A stretch of 64,000 nt of DNA from Cytophagales bacterium. Lineage in GTDB: Bacteria; Bacteroidota; Bacteroidia; Cytophagales; Microscillaceae. This document shows positions 36,519 through 45,180 of the stretch, piece by piece. Position numbers and translations under genes: made by a program. The DNA is taken from assembly GCA_004293905.1 (NCBI GenBank), contig RDZE01000014.1:124001-188000 (forward strand), read 5' to 3'. The notes under the pieces were generated by a model. That model had not been told where the DNA came from. It ran no database searches and saw nothing but the letters and a program-made list of their open reading frames with translations. The stretch's first letter is position 1; every line of letters begins with the position of its first letter.

Positions 36519-37238
36519 ATGTCGCATCTTTTTATTGCGCACCATTTTGAGGCAGATAGGTGTACCCTTCCCGAAGAAGAAGCCCTACATTGCCTCAAAG
36601 TATTGCGTTTGCGTAAAGGTGATGAACTACTCATCAGCGATGGCAAAGGACTTTGGGCAAAAGGCATACTCGAAACCGATAATCTAAAACAATGTACAGT
36701 AAAATTATTGGCAGTGGAAAAAAACTACCAAACAAGAAACTATCAACTACATCTTGCTATAGCTCCTACTAAAAATATAGACCGTATGGAGTGGCTTGTA
36801 GAAAAAGCCTGTGAAGTTGGCATAGATAAAATTAGCTTTCTACAATGCCAGCACTCTGAAAGAAAACAAATCAATACAGAACGCTTAAGAAAAATAGCCC
36901 TACAAGCTACCAAACAATCTTTGAAAGCCTACATACCTACTATAGATGAGATGATTGGTTTCACAGATTTTATACAAAAAAAAGCCTCATCGCCTACCCT
37001 CGATAAATACATCGCTTATGTAGCGGCAGATGCATCTGACAAAGAAAACCAAACGAAACAATGGTTTCAAGCACATAATTTATTAGTAATGATAGGTCCT
37101 GAGGGAGATTTTAGCCCCGATGAAGTGCGTATAGCCCAAAGTGCTGGCTTTGCTTGTATTCATTTTGGACAAAGCCGATTGCGTACAGAAACGGCAGGTT
37201 TGTATGCTTGTATGATTCCTTATCAATACCATACTTAA
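36519..37238 (+). CDS. rsmE: RsmE, 16S rRNA (uracil-1498-N3)-methyltransferase
   Basis: A 239-residue SPOUT-class (knotted) methyltransferase. An N-terminal PUA-like domain (SHLFIAHHFEADRC) is followed by the catalytic knot: IGPEGDFSPDEV near 190 and FGQSRLRTETAG near 216-227, which bind S-adenosylmethionine. Length is normal. It modifies U1498 in helix 44 of 16S rRNA. Second gene after the lytic transglycosylase. Confidence 0.93.
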   Translation: MSHLFIAHHFEADRCTLPEEEALHCLKVLRLRKGDELLISDGKGLWAKGILETDNLKQCTVKLLAVEKNYQTRNYQLHLAIAPTKNIDRMEWLVEKACEVGIDKISFLQCQHSERKQINTERLRKIALQATKQSLKAYIPTIDEMIGFTDFIQKKASSPTLDKYIAYVAADASDKENQTKQWFQAHNLLVMIGPEGDFSPDEVRIAQSAGFACIHFGQSRLRTETAGLYACMIPYQYHT

Positions 37239-37263
37239 AAAAAGGGCGATTACTTAGTGAAGA

Positions 37264-38766
37264 TTAACTTTCCGAAAATAAATCATCGTTTTTATTGCCT
37301 TTCTTAAGCCTCCATTTAGGGGTTTCTTTATCAGCCATTCGCACTATTTTAGGCTGAAAACTCCCAATGATTTCTACTAAATCTTGTTGTGCAGCCATTA
37401 CTTGTTCTATATTTTTGTATGCCATAGGAGCTTCGTCAAGGTCGCCGCCAATGAGCATTACCTTCTGTTCTTGCAGCACAGTGCTAAGTTGTTCTTTTGT
37501 AATTTGCTGAAAAGCCTTTGAACGCGACATACGCCTGCCCGCACCATGAGAAGCAGAATGAATCGCATTTTCATTGCCTTTTCCTTTTACCAAATAACCT
37601 TTATCGGTCATAGAGGCAGGAATGATGCCCAACTCGCCTACAGAAGCTGGAGTAGCTCCTTTACGATGCACCATTACTTCTTTTCCATTGCTGAGGGTTT
37701 CGCGCCAAGCAAAATTATGATGATTTTCTACCATAAACAAGGGCTTCAGTTCCAAAGAAGTAGCCATTCGGCGGTGTATATGGTGGTGGTTGGCAGAGGC
37801 ATACTCGCCTGCTAAGTTCATGGCTATCCAATATTCTTGCCCTGCTTCTGTATTGAGGTCAAGCCATGCAAGATGTTTGGCGTGTTCGGGTAGCTTGGTG
37901 AGTTGCATGGCAAGTTTAGAATAATACTCGGCTATGTTAGCACCAAATCCACGTGAGCCAGAGTGCGAAAGTAGGGCTAAATACCTATTAGGCTCTAATT
38001 GCCAAGGGTTGTTTGGAGTTACTATTTGCAATATTCCCCACTCTACAAAGTGGTTGCCTGTGCCCGATGAGCCTATTTGTTTGATGGCTTTGGGCATTAG
38101 ATTTTTGATGACTTTGGTACTATTCCAAGTATCTTTTTCGAAAAGGCTATCCTCTAAGGGTTTTTCAAATCCGTTGCCTGTGCCAAAACGTGTATTTTGA
38201 AGGAGTAGATTTTTGAGTTTGTTTTCGTTTTTTTGTATGTACTCAGCAGGCAGTTCGAAAACAGATAAACACATTCGGCAGGCGATATCGACCCCTACGG
38301 CAAAAGGAATGATTTTGTCTATTTCGGTAGCCAATACACCGCCTATGGGCAGTCCATAGCCTGAGTGCGCATCGGGCATCAAAGCCCCTGCTACCGAGAT
38401 GGGCAATCGCATGGCTATGTCCATTTGATTTCTGGCGGCTTGGTCTATGTCTGCTTCGCCAAAAACAGAATAGGGGCTATAATTTTCCTTAAGTGCAAAT
38501 ACTTTTTCTGTTTGGGCTACAAAATGGTTGTTTTCTTTTCTGAGCAATACATTTTGTGCCAATTTAGCCCAATCGGGTAAATCTTGGTATTTTTGAGGGT
38601 TTTCTAATATGGCAGCCAAATGCAATTCTAACATATCGCGGCTATATTTTTCTTCCTTAAGCAACAAAGTAGCCGTTTTGCCTGCTGCCTTGAGAAGGTC
38701 TTTGTCGTAGAAACCTAATTTTTTTAGGTCTTGGTTGTCAAATTTGTATTCTTTTTTTCTTTTCAT
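37264..38766 (-). CDS. rtcB: RtcB-family RNA ligase
   Basis: About 500 residues from the ATG at 38766 (MKRKKEYK), which overlaps the TGA of the upstream hydrolase (ATGA); a longer reading adds only eight residues. The RtcB core is clear: DAHSGYGLPIGGVLATE near 133, CRMCLSVF, GTGNHFVEWG, LSHSGSRGFG, the metal/guanylate site NHHHIHRRM, MVHRKGATPA, and HSASHGAGRRMSRSKA with the guanylated His. It joins 3'-phosphate or 2',3'-cyclic phosphate ends to 5'-OH ends using GTP and Mn. No archease or RtcA gene is nearby, so a repair role is inferred. Confidence 0.9.
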   Translation of the reverse strand: MKRKKEYKFDNQDLKKLGFYDKDLLKAAGKTATLLLKEEKYSRDMLELHLAAILENPQKYQDLPDWAKLAQNVLLRKENNHFVAQTEKVFALKENYSPYSVFGEADIDQAARNQMDIAMRLPISVAGALMPDAHSGYGLPIGGVLATEIDKIIPFAVGVDIACRMCLSVFELPAEYIQKNENKLKNLLLQNTRFGTGNGFEKPLEDSLFEKDTWNSTKVIKNLMPKAIKQIGSSGTGNHFVEWGILQIVTPNNPWQLEPNRYLALLSHSGSRGFGANIAEYYSKLAMQLTKLPEHAKHLAWLDLNTEAGQEYWIAMNLAGEYASANHHHIHRRMATSLELKPLFMVENHHNFAWRETLSNGKEVMVHRKGATPASVGELGIIPASMTDKGYLVKGKGNENAIHSASHGAGRRMSRSKAFQQITKEQLSTVLQEQKVMLIGGDLDEAPMAYKNIEQVMAAQQDLVEIIGSFQPKIVRMADKETPKWRLKKGNKNDDLFSES

Positions 38767-39617
38767 GCATTGAGCTGTTGTTTGAGCCAATTAAGCATCA
38801 AGGGGAATAGTTGTTCCTTTTCGCTGTCGTTGTGCAGTTCGTGAAAGCCACCCTCGAACCATTGGGTTGTCGTTAGATTTTTAGGAGCTTTGGAGGCAAA
38901 TTCTTTAGAGCCTTCAATGGAGGTGAGTTTATCAGCCGTTCCGTGATAGAGCAATAAAGGGAGTGAAAAACGAGGGGCTTCTTCTAAGGCAAAGAGTGCG
39001 GCTTGGCTGGTGGAGAGGAAAAAAGAGGCAGAGATTTTATCATGCACCAATGGGTCTTTGGTATAGGCTTCTACTACGGCGGGGTCTTTGGAGATGGCTT
39101 TTACGTCTAAGTTAGTGCTTTGGCTAAATTTTGGATAAATGGAGTTCACAAATTTCCCTAAGGCTATCTTAATAGGAGGCGGATTGAAAGCTAATTTCAG
39201 ATAGGCAGAAGAAGAGATAATGCCTTTGAAAGTGTTGTAATCAGGCATTTTTTTCAGTACATAGTTCAGTACTTGGTTTCCGCCCATACTATGCCCATAG
39301 AGAAAAGCGGGTAAATGTGCGGTTTCGAACTGCGCGTGGCTTTGTTGTATGAAAGTTTCAATGTCTTTCAGTAATTGGGCATAGTTGGGCGTGTGTCCTT
39401 TCTGCCCTGCGGAAAGTCCATGACCACGCAAATCGAAGGCAAATACTTGGAAGTGGTTTTCTACCAAAAAATTGACTAAATGTGTGTACCTGCCACTGTG
39501 TTCGCCCATACCATGAACGATAAAGAAACATGCTTGGGGTGCTTCTTCTCCTACCCAAGTTTGTGCATAGAGGCGCAAGCCATCAGTGCTGCTAAAATAA
39601 AACGCTTTGTTCGACAT
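38763..39617 (-). CDS. Alpha/beta hydrolase (monoacylglycerol lipase / lysophospholipase type)
   Basis: A 284-residue soluble hydrolase with FFIVHGMGEHSGRYTHLVNFL (HGxGEHSGRY, the monoglyceride lipase oxyanion motif, about 32-52), DLRGHGLSAG near 60, the elbow GHSMGG (Ser near 109), an Asp in YHGTADKLT near 229 and the His in GGFHELHND near 259. The family removes fatty acyl chains from mono- or lysolipids. It precedes and overlaps rtcB by four bases (translational coupling), with no evident metabolic link. Confidence 0.88.
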   Translation of the reverse strand: MSNKAFYFSSTDGLRLYAQTWVGEEAPQACFFIVHGMGEHSGRYTHLVNFLVENHFQVFAFDLRGHGLSAGQKGHTPNYAQLLKDIETFIQQSHAQFETAHLPAFLYGHSMGGNQVLNYVLKKMPDYNTFKGIISSSAYLKLAFNPPPIKIALGKFVNSIYPKFSQSTNLDVKAISKDPAVVEAYTKDPLVHDKISASFFLSTSQAALFALEEAPRFSLPLLLYHGTADKLTSIEGSKEFASKAPKNLTTTQWFEGGFHELHNDSEKEQLFPLMLNWLKQQLNA

Positions 39618-39632
39618 CTGAGCGGTGTGTTT

Positions 39633-40022
39633 TTATGATTTTGGAGGGTAAGAAATGAGATTAAAAGGCATTTTTGCGTCTTTGGAGTAGTCTTCACCAT
39701 ACTCAAACATATCGGTATCGCCTTCTTCATAGAACCAATTGATGGTTACTTCGCCTTTTTTAGAGGTGTGGTAATCGTTGAGCTGCTCTATGATTTTTTG
39801 AAAGCGCGACGAAGTACTTGTATTGAAGTAATCCATTCGGAAATTGAACGTAAATTTTCGCCCATTGGTAGCTAAGTATTGCGTGAGCCAATCGACTATG
39901 GGCGTATAAATTTCTTTGGTATATTCAGGGTAAGAGCTTTCTGAAATTTCAAGTATGCCAGTATTTGCATTAAAATCCACTTGTGGTCTTTCTTCAAAAC
40001 CTTCTATGAATAAATTTTCCAT
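39633..40022 (-). CDS. SiaC-family regulatory phosphoprotein (DUF1987)
   Basis: A 129-residue single-domain protein with the DUF1987 reading: RPQVDFNANTGILEISESSYPE, then FNFRMDYFNTSTSSRF and NWFYEEGDTDMFEYGEDY. In Pseudomonas SiaC is switched by phosphorylation of a Thr by the SiaB kinase and SiaA (PP2C) phosphatase, and binds a diguanylate cyclase. The Thr/Ser cluster in NTSTSSRF (about 67-74) is where the site lies. No siaB or diguanylate cyclase gene is next to it; a SpoIIE phosphatase lies 9 kb away. Fifteen bases upstream of the hydrolase gene, same strand. Confidence 0.85.
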   Translation of the reverse strand: MENLFIEGFEERPQVDFNANTGILEISESSYPEYTKEIYTPIVDWLTQYLATNGRKFTFNFRMDYFNTSTSSRFQKIIEQLNDYHTSKKGEVTINWFYEEGDTDMFEYGEDYSKDAKMPFNLISYPPKS

Positions 40023-40150
40023 TTTTCAATAAGTTTTTAGTGTAAGTGTTTTCATTTTTATACAAATAAATGATTTTACCTTCAAAAATCTTACTAAATT
40101 GATAATTTTTTTGAAAAAAGTTACAAAGAATAATTTTAGGTAAAATGTGT

Positions 40151-41497
40151 TTATGCTTTGTAAAACATCCACTTCCCTATTTCTTTGAATGTTACTTTTT
40201 TGCCATACATCAATATCCCTATTCGATAGATGCGCGCGGCTAACCAAGTAATAAACACGAAGCCAACTACTAACAATGACATTGACAACACCAATTCCCA
40301 AGTAGATACGCCAAAGGGTATACGCGTCATCATGATGATTGGCGAGGTGAAAGGGATAATAGAGAGCCAAAAAGCAAGTACCCCTTGAGGTTCGCGGGCT
40401 ACAAATTGCAACGTGATGATGGCAAAAATCAGCGGAGCCGAAACAGGTGCTACAAATTGTTGTATGTCGGTTTCGCTATCTACGGCAGAGGCAACCGCTG
40501 CAAACATAGCACTATAGAGAAGATAGCCTCCTAAGAAATAGAACAAAAATGAACCTATAATGAGTGGATAGTTGAGCGTAGAGAGCGCATTGAGAATTTT
40601 GTTAGCTCCTGCATTGTCATTCATTTTTTCGGTAATTGCTTTTGTTTGGGCATCATCTTTCAGGGTAGTAGTATTGTTTACTTTATCAATGTCCTTAGGA
40701 TTGATGAGGGAGGAGGTTGCCAAAGAAGAGATGCCTATAGTGAGTACAATCCAGAGTAAAAACTGTGTAAGCCCAATAAGTGCCACACCGATTATTTTGC
40801 CCATCATTAGCTCAAAAGGTTTGATGGAAGAAATCATTACCTCTACAATGCGGTTGGCTTTTTCTTCGCCCACACTGCGCATTACCTGCGAACCATACAG
40901 GAAAATGGCTATGTAAATGATGAAAGAAGTAACAAGGCTTATGATAAAAGCAATGGCAGAATTACTGTCTTTTTCTTCGCCTGTTTCGCTAAGATTAATA
41001 GTGTTAATATTTACTTTAGCTTTTGTTTTTTGCAGGGCTACAATGTCAATGCCTAATTTAGAGATGCGAATATATTCTACAATTTCGCGTAGGCTTTTTT
41101 CTATATCGAGTTGTGTATCGAAGCTGATATTTTTGGGTGAGTATAATTCAATCCCTTGTGGATTGTTAATGTCCATATTTTCGGGAATGAAAAGCAGCGC
41201 GTGAAAAGGTGTGTTCTCTTTCAGTAGTTCTTCTTTGGCTTCTTTCAGATTTTTTTTTTCATTGGCATAAAAAAACTTCAGATTGTCTTTGTCTGCTATT
41301 TTATTCTTTCCTTCGAAGATACCACTTTGGTCTATCACTTGAATAGTCTTTTTTGACTCAAAAGTAGTTGCCAACCAAACAGGTATTATCATCAGAGCGG
41401 CAAAGAGCACTGGCGTAAGAAGTGTCATGATGATGAAAGCGCGTTTGCGGATACGCACCAAATATTCACGCTGTATAACTAACCAAATCTTTTTCAA
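40151..41497 (-). CDS. ABC-2 type transporter permease (NatB-like)
   Basis: A 448-residue membrane protein: one helix at 22-46, a large extracytoplasmic domain (about 50-175), then five or six helices in the second half, as in the NatB/ABC-2 exporters. The IVEVMISSIKPFELMMGKIIG stretch (about 218-238) is typical of the cytoplasmic coupling loop of these permeases. Its ATPase (NatA) would normally sit just upstream, but the upstream neighbour is fmt on the other strand, and no ATPase gene lies downstream, so the partner is elsewhere. Substrate unknown. Confidence 0.87.
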   Translation of the reverse strand: MKKIWLVIQREYLVRIRKRAFIIMTLLTPVLFAALMIIPVWLATTFESKKTIQVIDQSGIFEGKNKIADKDNLKFFYANEKKNLKEAKEELLKENTPFHALLFIPENMDINNPQGIELYSPKNISFDTQLDIEKSLREIVEYIRISKLGIDIVALQKTKAKVNINTINLSETGEEKDSNSAIAFIISLVTSFIIYIAIFLYGSQVMRSVGEEKANRIVEVMISSIKPFELMMGKIIGVALIGLTQFLLWIVLTIGISSLATSSLINPKDIDKVNNTTTLKDDAQTKAITEKMNDNAGANKILNALSTLNYPLIIGSFLFYFLGGYLLYSAMFAAVASAVDSETDIQQFVAPVSAPLIFAIITLQFVAREPQGVLAFWLSIIPFTSPIIMMTRIPFGVSTWELVLSMSLLVVGFVFITWLAARIYRIGILMYGKKVTFKEIGKWMFYKA

Positions 41498-41563
41498 GGG
41501 GATAATCTTTTTTTATTTATTTTGACTATGTTTGTATGCAAAAAGTAATATTACTTACAACCT

Positions 41564-42490
41564 ATGCGGATAATTTTTATGGGAACGCCCGATTTTGCCG
41601 TTCCTACACTCCAAACTTTAGTAAACAATGGGCAGGAAGTAGTGGCTGTAGTTACAGCACCCGATAAGCCCGCAGGCAGAGGCAAAAAAATGCAGGCTTC
41701 TGCCGTAAAAGAGTATGCCCTTTCGCGAAACATACCTATTTTGCAACCCGAAAAACTCAAAGACGATGATTTTATCGATGTTTTGCGTAGTTTCCAAGCC
41801 GATTTGCAAGTAGTAGTAGCTTTCAGAATGTTACCCGAAGTAGTTTGGGCAATGCCTACCTTAGGCACTATCAACCTCCACGCTTCTTTGCTCCCCCAAT
41901 ATAGGGGGGCTGCTCCTATCAATTGGGCTATTATGAATGGTGAAACACAAACAGGACTGACTACTTTTTTTATAGAACAAGAAATAGATACAGGAAAAAT
42001 TATTTTTCAGGAAAAAATGCCCATACACCCCGAAGACAACGCAGGCACACTGCACGACCGCATGTGCATTGCAGGGGCTGACTTGGTACTGAAAACAGTA
42101 AAAGCCATCGCACAGCGCGAATATCCACAAATTGAACAATCCTTTGAACCAACTTTACGACCCGCCCCAAAAATATTCAAAGAAACCTGCCAAATAGATT
42201 GGAATAAAAGTAGCGAAGAAATACACAATCAGGTAAGAGGGCTTTCTCCCTACCCTGGTGCTTGGACACTGCTCAATGGATTGCATTGTAAAATATACAA
42301 AACACAAATTATTGATAACCAAATACTTAGCGGAGAATCATTCGCTCAGCAAACTACTTGGCTCACCGACCACAAAAAATACCTATGTGCCAAAACCCAA
42401 AATGGATACATAGCCATAGAAGAGCTACAGATAGAAGGCAAAAAAAGAATAAACATTAGAGAATGGCTCGCAGGAAACAAAATTTTTTAA
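41564..42490 (+). CDS. fmt: Methionyl-tRNA formyltransferase
   Basis: A 308-residue enzyme that formylates initiator Met-tRNA using 10-formyl-THF. The formyltransferase motifs are present: IIFMGTPDFAVPTLQTL at the start, LPEVVWAMPTLGTINLHASLLPQYRGAAPINWAI (HASLLPxxRGAAPI, about 100-124) with the catalytic Asn-His, and ETGITTF-type EQEIDTGKI. A C-terminal OB-like tRNA domain follows. A -7 element TATGTTTG (41527-41534) lies 30 bases upstream of the ATG. Single gene; def is not adjacent. Confidence 0.95.
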   Translation: MRIIFMGTPDFAVPTLQTLVNNGQEVVAVVTAPDKPAGRGKKMQASAVKEYALSRNIPILQPEKLKDDDFIDVLRSFQADLQVVVAFRMLPEVVWAMPTLGTINLHASLLPQYRGAAPINWAIMNGETQTGLTTFFIEQEIDTGKIIFQEKMPIHPEDNAGTLHDRMCIAGADLVLKTVKAIAQREYPQIEQSFEPTLRPAPKIFKETCQIDWNKSSEEIHNQVRGLSPYPGAWTLLNGLHCKIYKTQIIDNQILSGESFAQQTTWLTDHKKYLCAKTQNGYIAIEELQIEGKKRINIREWLAGNKIF

Positions 42491-42496
42491 AAAATA

Positions 42497-42527
42497 TTTG
42501 CCTGTCAAAAATAAAGCACTATATTTG
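42497..42527 (+). promoter_or_regulatory. Probable rho promoter
   Basis: TTTG (42497-42500), 19 bases, then TATATTTG (42520-42527), an exact match to the consensus. The rho start is about 250 bases further on, giving a long leader. A second -7-like TATATTTG at 42713-42720 has no good -33 partner. Confidence 0.6.
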
Positions 42528-42780
42528 CAACGTTATTCATATACGATATGCACGAACGCCCTATTTTATAATCCGTACAAAATTATAAAATACACTTCAA
42601 ACCAAACATATCAAACGAAGCATAGCTACACATTTCTTATCATTATTTTGTCTCTTTTCATTGTATTCAGTTAATACATCAATATTACCCCATTCAAAAA
42701 ATCATTTTGGCTTATATTTGTTTTTTCCCTCAAATATAGCCCCTCTTATTTGATACACTTTTTTATCCATCATCAATTTT
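42528..42780 (+). promoter_or_regulatory. Long rho 5' leader with a possible seven-codon leader peptide
   Basis: About 250 bases separate the promoter and the rho ATG. The leader is rich in A, T and C and poor in G, like Rho-loading sites. An ORF ATG at 42548 to TAA at 42571 would encode MHERPIL. Rho is known to terminate within its own leader in E. coli, where a short leader gene (rhoL) also precedes it; the similarity is suggestive only. Confidence 0.35.
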
Positions 42781-44442
42781 ATGTATAATATCGAAGAATT
42801 AAACCTCAAACTACTTTCAGAGTTAAGAGAAATCGCAGAACAACTTAACATTAAAAATTTCAAAAAAGACCTCAAAAAGGAACTCATCTACAAAATTTTA
42901 GACCAACAAGCTATCTTACCAGAAGATAAAATACAGGCAACCCAAGCCAAAGAAAAAGAAGAGGTAGCGGTGCAAGTACATACAGAAAAAGCTGAAAAAG
43001 AAACACATAAAAACGGACATCAAGAATCTAAATCGCACCATAACCGCGTAAAAAGAGCCAACGTTACACACAAAAGCAACGAAAAAGAACGCCGCGAAGT
43101 AGAAACAACCTTCGTACACACACCCGACCAAGATATATTGTCTTTTGAAAATACTAAAAACAATAATAAAGAGCCCAAAGACAACTCCCTTTTTAACCAA
43201 GAAGATTTGATGGAATTTATAGGCGAAGATGTCAAAGAAAGCACTTTTGAGGCTACACCCGAAGTAGTAGAAAAAGAAATAGTACAACCCACAAAACCCA
43301 GAAAACCACAAATCAATATCAAAGATTTTGATGGCATCATAGGCAATGAAGGCGTACTCGAAATTATGCAAGATGGCTACGGATTCCTTCGCTCACCCGA
43401 TTATAACTACCTCGCAAGCCCCGATGATATTTATGTTTCCCCTTCACAAATCAAATTATTTGGCTTAAAAACAGGCGATAACGTGCGCGGACACATACGC
43501 CCTCCTAAAGAAGGTGAAAAATATTTTGCACTACTCAAAGTTGAAAGCGTAAACGGAAAAACAACCGAAGCCATTCGCGATAGAATCCCTTTTGAGTACC
43601 TCACACCCCTTTTCCCTGATGAATGCCTTAAACTAAGCACAAAACACAACGAATATTCTACCCGTATTTTAGACCTTTTTGCACCTATAGGCAAAGGACA
43701 AAGAGGAATGATAGTGGCGCAACCCAAAACAGGAAAAACAGTACTACTCAAACAAATTGCTAATGCCATAGCCGAAAATCACCCCGAAGTATACCTCATC
43801 GTTTTGTTGATAGACGAACGCCCCGAAGAGGTAACCGACATGGCAAGAAGCGTAAAAGCAGAAGTAGTAGCTTCTACCTTTGACGAACAAGCCGACAAAC
43901 ACGTGAAAGTAGCCAGCATGGTGCTCGAAAAAGCCAAAAGAATGGTAGAATGCGGACACGATGTAGTGATACTCTTAGACTCTATCACACGTTTGGCACG
44001 TGCCTATAATACTGTTGAACCTTCTTCAGGTAAAATACTTACAGGCGGTGTAGATGCCAACGCATTGCACAAACCTAAACGCTTCTTTGGTGCAGCAAGA
44101 AATGTGGAAAATGGCGGTTCATTGACCATCATCGCTACAGCACTCATCGATACAGGCTCAAGAATGGACGAAGTGATTTTTGAAGAATTCAAAGGCACAG
44201 GCAATATGGAACTACAATTGGACAGAAAATTAGCCAACAGACGCATTTTCCCTGCCATAGACGTTCCTGCCTCAGGTACAAGACGCGAAGACCTACTGAT
44301 GAACAAAGAAACCTTACAAAGAGTATGGATTTTGAGAAAATATATGTCAGACATGAACTCCATAGAAGCAATGGAATTTTTGCAAGATAAAATGAAAGGC
44401 ACAATGGACAATAGCGAGTTTTTACTCTCTATGAATGGCTAA
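42781..44442 (+). CDS. rho: Transcription termination factor Rho
   Basis: A 553-residue Rho hexamer subunit with a Bacteroidota-type extension. Residues 1-45 form the Rho N-terminal helical domain ([20 protein letters not shown]); about 46-180 is a charged, low-complexity insert rich in Glu, Lys and His ([20 protein letters not shown]); RNA-binding OB text [21 protein letters not shown] starts near 192. The ATPase has [18 protein letters not shown] (P-loop), [29 protein letters not shown] and [21 protein letters not shown] (R-loop region). It ends normally near VLSMNG. The charged insert may provide RNA binding or phase behaviour. Confidence 0.96.
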   Translation: MYNIEELNLKLLSELREIAEQLNIKNFKKDLKKELIYKILDQQAILPEDKIQATQAKEKEEVAVQVHTEKAEKETHKNGHQESKSHHNRVKRANVTHKSNEKERREVETTFVHTPDQDILSFENTKNNNKEPKDNSLFNQEDLMEFIGEDVKESTFEATPEVVEKEIVQPTKPRKPQINIKDFDGIIGNEGVLEIMQDGYGFLRSPDYNYLASPDDIYVSPSQIKLFGLKTGDNVRGHIRPPKEGEKYFALLKVESVNGKTTEAIRDRIPFEYLTPLFPDECLKLSTKHNEYSTRILDLFAPIGKGQRGMIVAQPKTGKTVLLKQIANAIAENHPEVYLIVLLIDERPEEVTDMARSVKAEVVASTFDEQADKHVKVASMVLEKAKRMVECGHDVVILLDSITRLARAYNTVEPSSGKILTGGVDANALHKPKRFFGAARNVENGGSLTIIATALIDTGSRMDEVIFEEFKGTGNMELQLDRKLANRRIFPAIDVPASGTRREDLLMNKETLQRVWILRKYMSDMNSIEAMEFLQDKMKGTMDNSEFLLSMNG

Positions 44443-44468
44443 ACTATAAAATTGTTAAGAATCAATAC

Positions 44469-44501
44469 AAAACTACACTTGCTCGCAACAAGTGTAGTTT
44501 T
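44469..44501 (+). terminator. Rho-independent terminator after rho
   Basis: Perfect 12-bp stem AAAACTACACTT / AAGTGTAGTTTT with a 9-base loop, then a run of T. It starts 27 bases after the rho stop. Confidence 0.9.
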
Positions 44502-44710
44502 TTTTTGTTTTTTTGAAAAATTGCTACTTTTGCTATACCCTACCATATCATTGAATACAGAATTTTGGTGTGTGGGTAGATTCATATACAAACAAGATTT
44601 GTTGTATTTTACAAAAATTCAAAGGCTGTTAATTGTAACCTTACTTTTTTAGATTCTCTTGGAAGATGTTGACTATGAGAATGCTTTTTCATGAAATATT
44701 AGACAAAATA
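44502..44710. other. A/T-rich spacer between rho and the accessory genes
   Basis: No gene that I can support. A promoter-like TACTTTTG (44525-44532) with TTTG 17 bases upstream faces right, and CTACC/GGTAG arms could form a short hairpin afterwards. The reading frames here are short and hydrophobic and overlap the rho terminator. It marks the left border of the accessory block. Confidence 0.3.
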
Positions 44711-44741
44711 TTTGCATTTTATCTATTGTTATGTATATTTG
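44711..44741 (+). promoter_or_regulatory. Promoter of the PUR/HTH-HNH unit
   Basis: TTTG (44711-44714), 19 bases, then TATATTTG (44734-44741), an exact Bacteroidota consensus. The start codon of the first accessory gene is 55 bases downstream. Confidence 0.6.
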
Positions 44742-44796
44742 TAACATTACACTCATGATACAATGACAACTGCTGAAAGCATTTCATATATATAAA

Positions 44797-45180
44797 ATGG
44801 AAAATACTATTTATTCTGAAAAAATAAGTGCAGGTAGAAGAACCTATTTTCTTGATGTCAAAGAAACTACTGATGGTTCAAAATATCTCAAAATTACAGA
44901 AACAAAACATAACAAAGGTGAAAGAGAAAGAAATATAGTTCTTGTTTTTGAAGAAGATATTTACAATTTTAGCAATGTATTTTGTGAAGCAATAAAAAAA
45001 TTTGGCAATCAGATAGAAAATATAGATAACGAAATAATACACATATCGCAATGGAAAAAAACAGAAGAACTGCGTTTAATACAACTGTATAGACAAGGGG
45101 TTACTATATTTGAATTATCAAAAATATTTGATAAAACAATGGAAGAAGTCGAGAATCATTTAAAAAATATGGGTTTATGA
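44797..45180 (+). CDS. PUR-domain (DUF3276) protein with C-terminal helix-turn-helix
   Basis: A 127-residue protein. The first 70 residues are a DUF3276/PUR-alpha-like nucleic-acid-binding domain: IYSEKISAGRRTYFLDVKET, then YLKITETKHNKGERERNIVLVFEED. Residues 86-127 form a helix-turn-helix (WKKTEELRLIQLYRQGVTIF, then ELSKIFDKTMEEVENHLKNM), as in small DNA-binding modules. Stand-alone DUF3276 proteins are common in Bacteroidota; the fused HTH is less usual. Its TGA overlaps the ATG of the HNH nuclease (ATGA, 45177-45180), so it is likely a partner, controller or guard of that nuclease. Confidence 0.8.
   Translation: MENTIYSEKISAGRRTYFLDVKETTDGSKYLKITETKHNKGERERNIVLVFEEDIYNFSNVFCEAIKKFGNQIENIDNEIIHISQWKKTEELRLIQLYRQGVTIFELSKIFDKTMEEVENHLKNMGL

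Noticed and set aside
42713-42720. Second rho promoter
   Set aside because: A good -7 element TATATTTG but no TTG at 17-22 bases upstream.
42916-43371. Long antisense frames in the charged part of rho
   Set aside because: They mirror the Lys/Glu-rich codons of the real gene; Phe-rich shadow translation with no family.
44452-44652. Frame of 66 codons just after rho
   Set aside because: It lies across the rho terminator, has no start context and reads as A/T-rich hydrophobic text.
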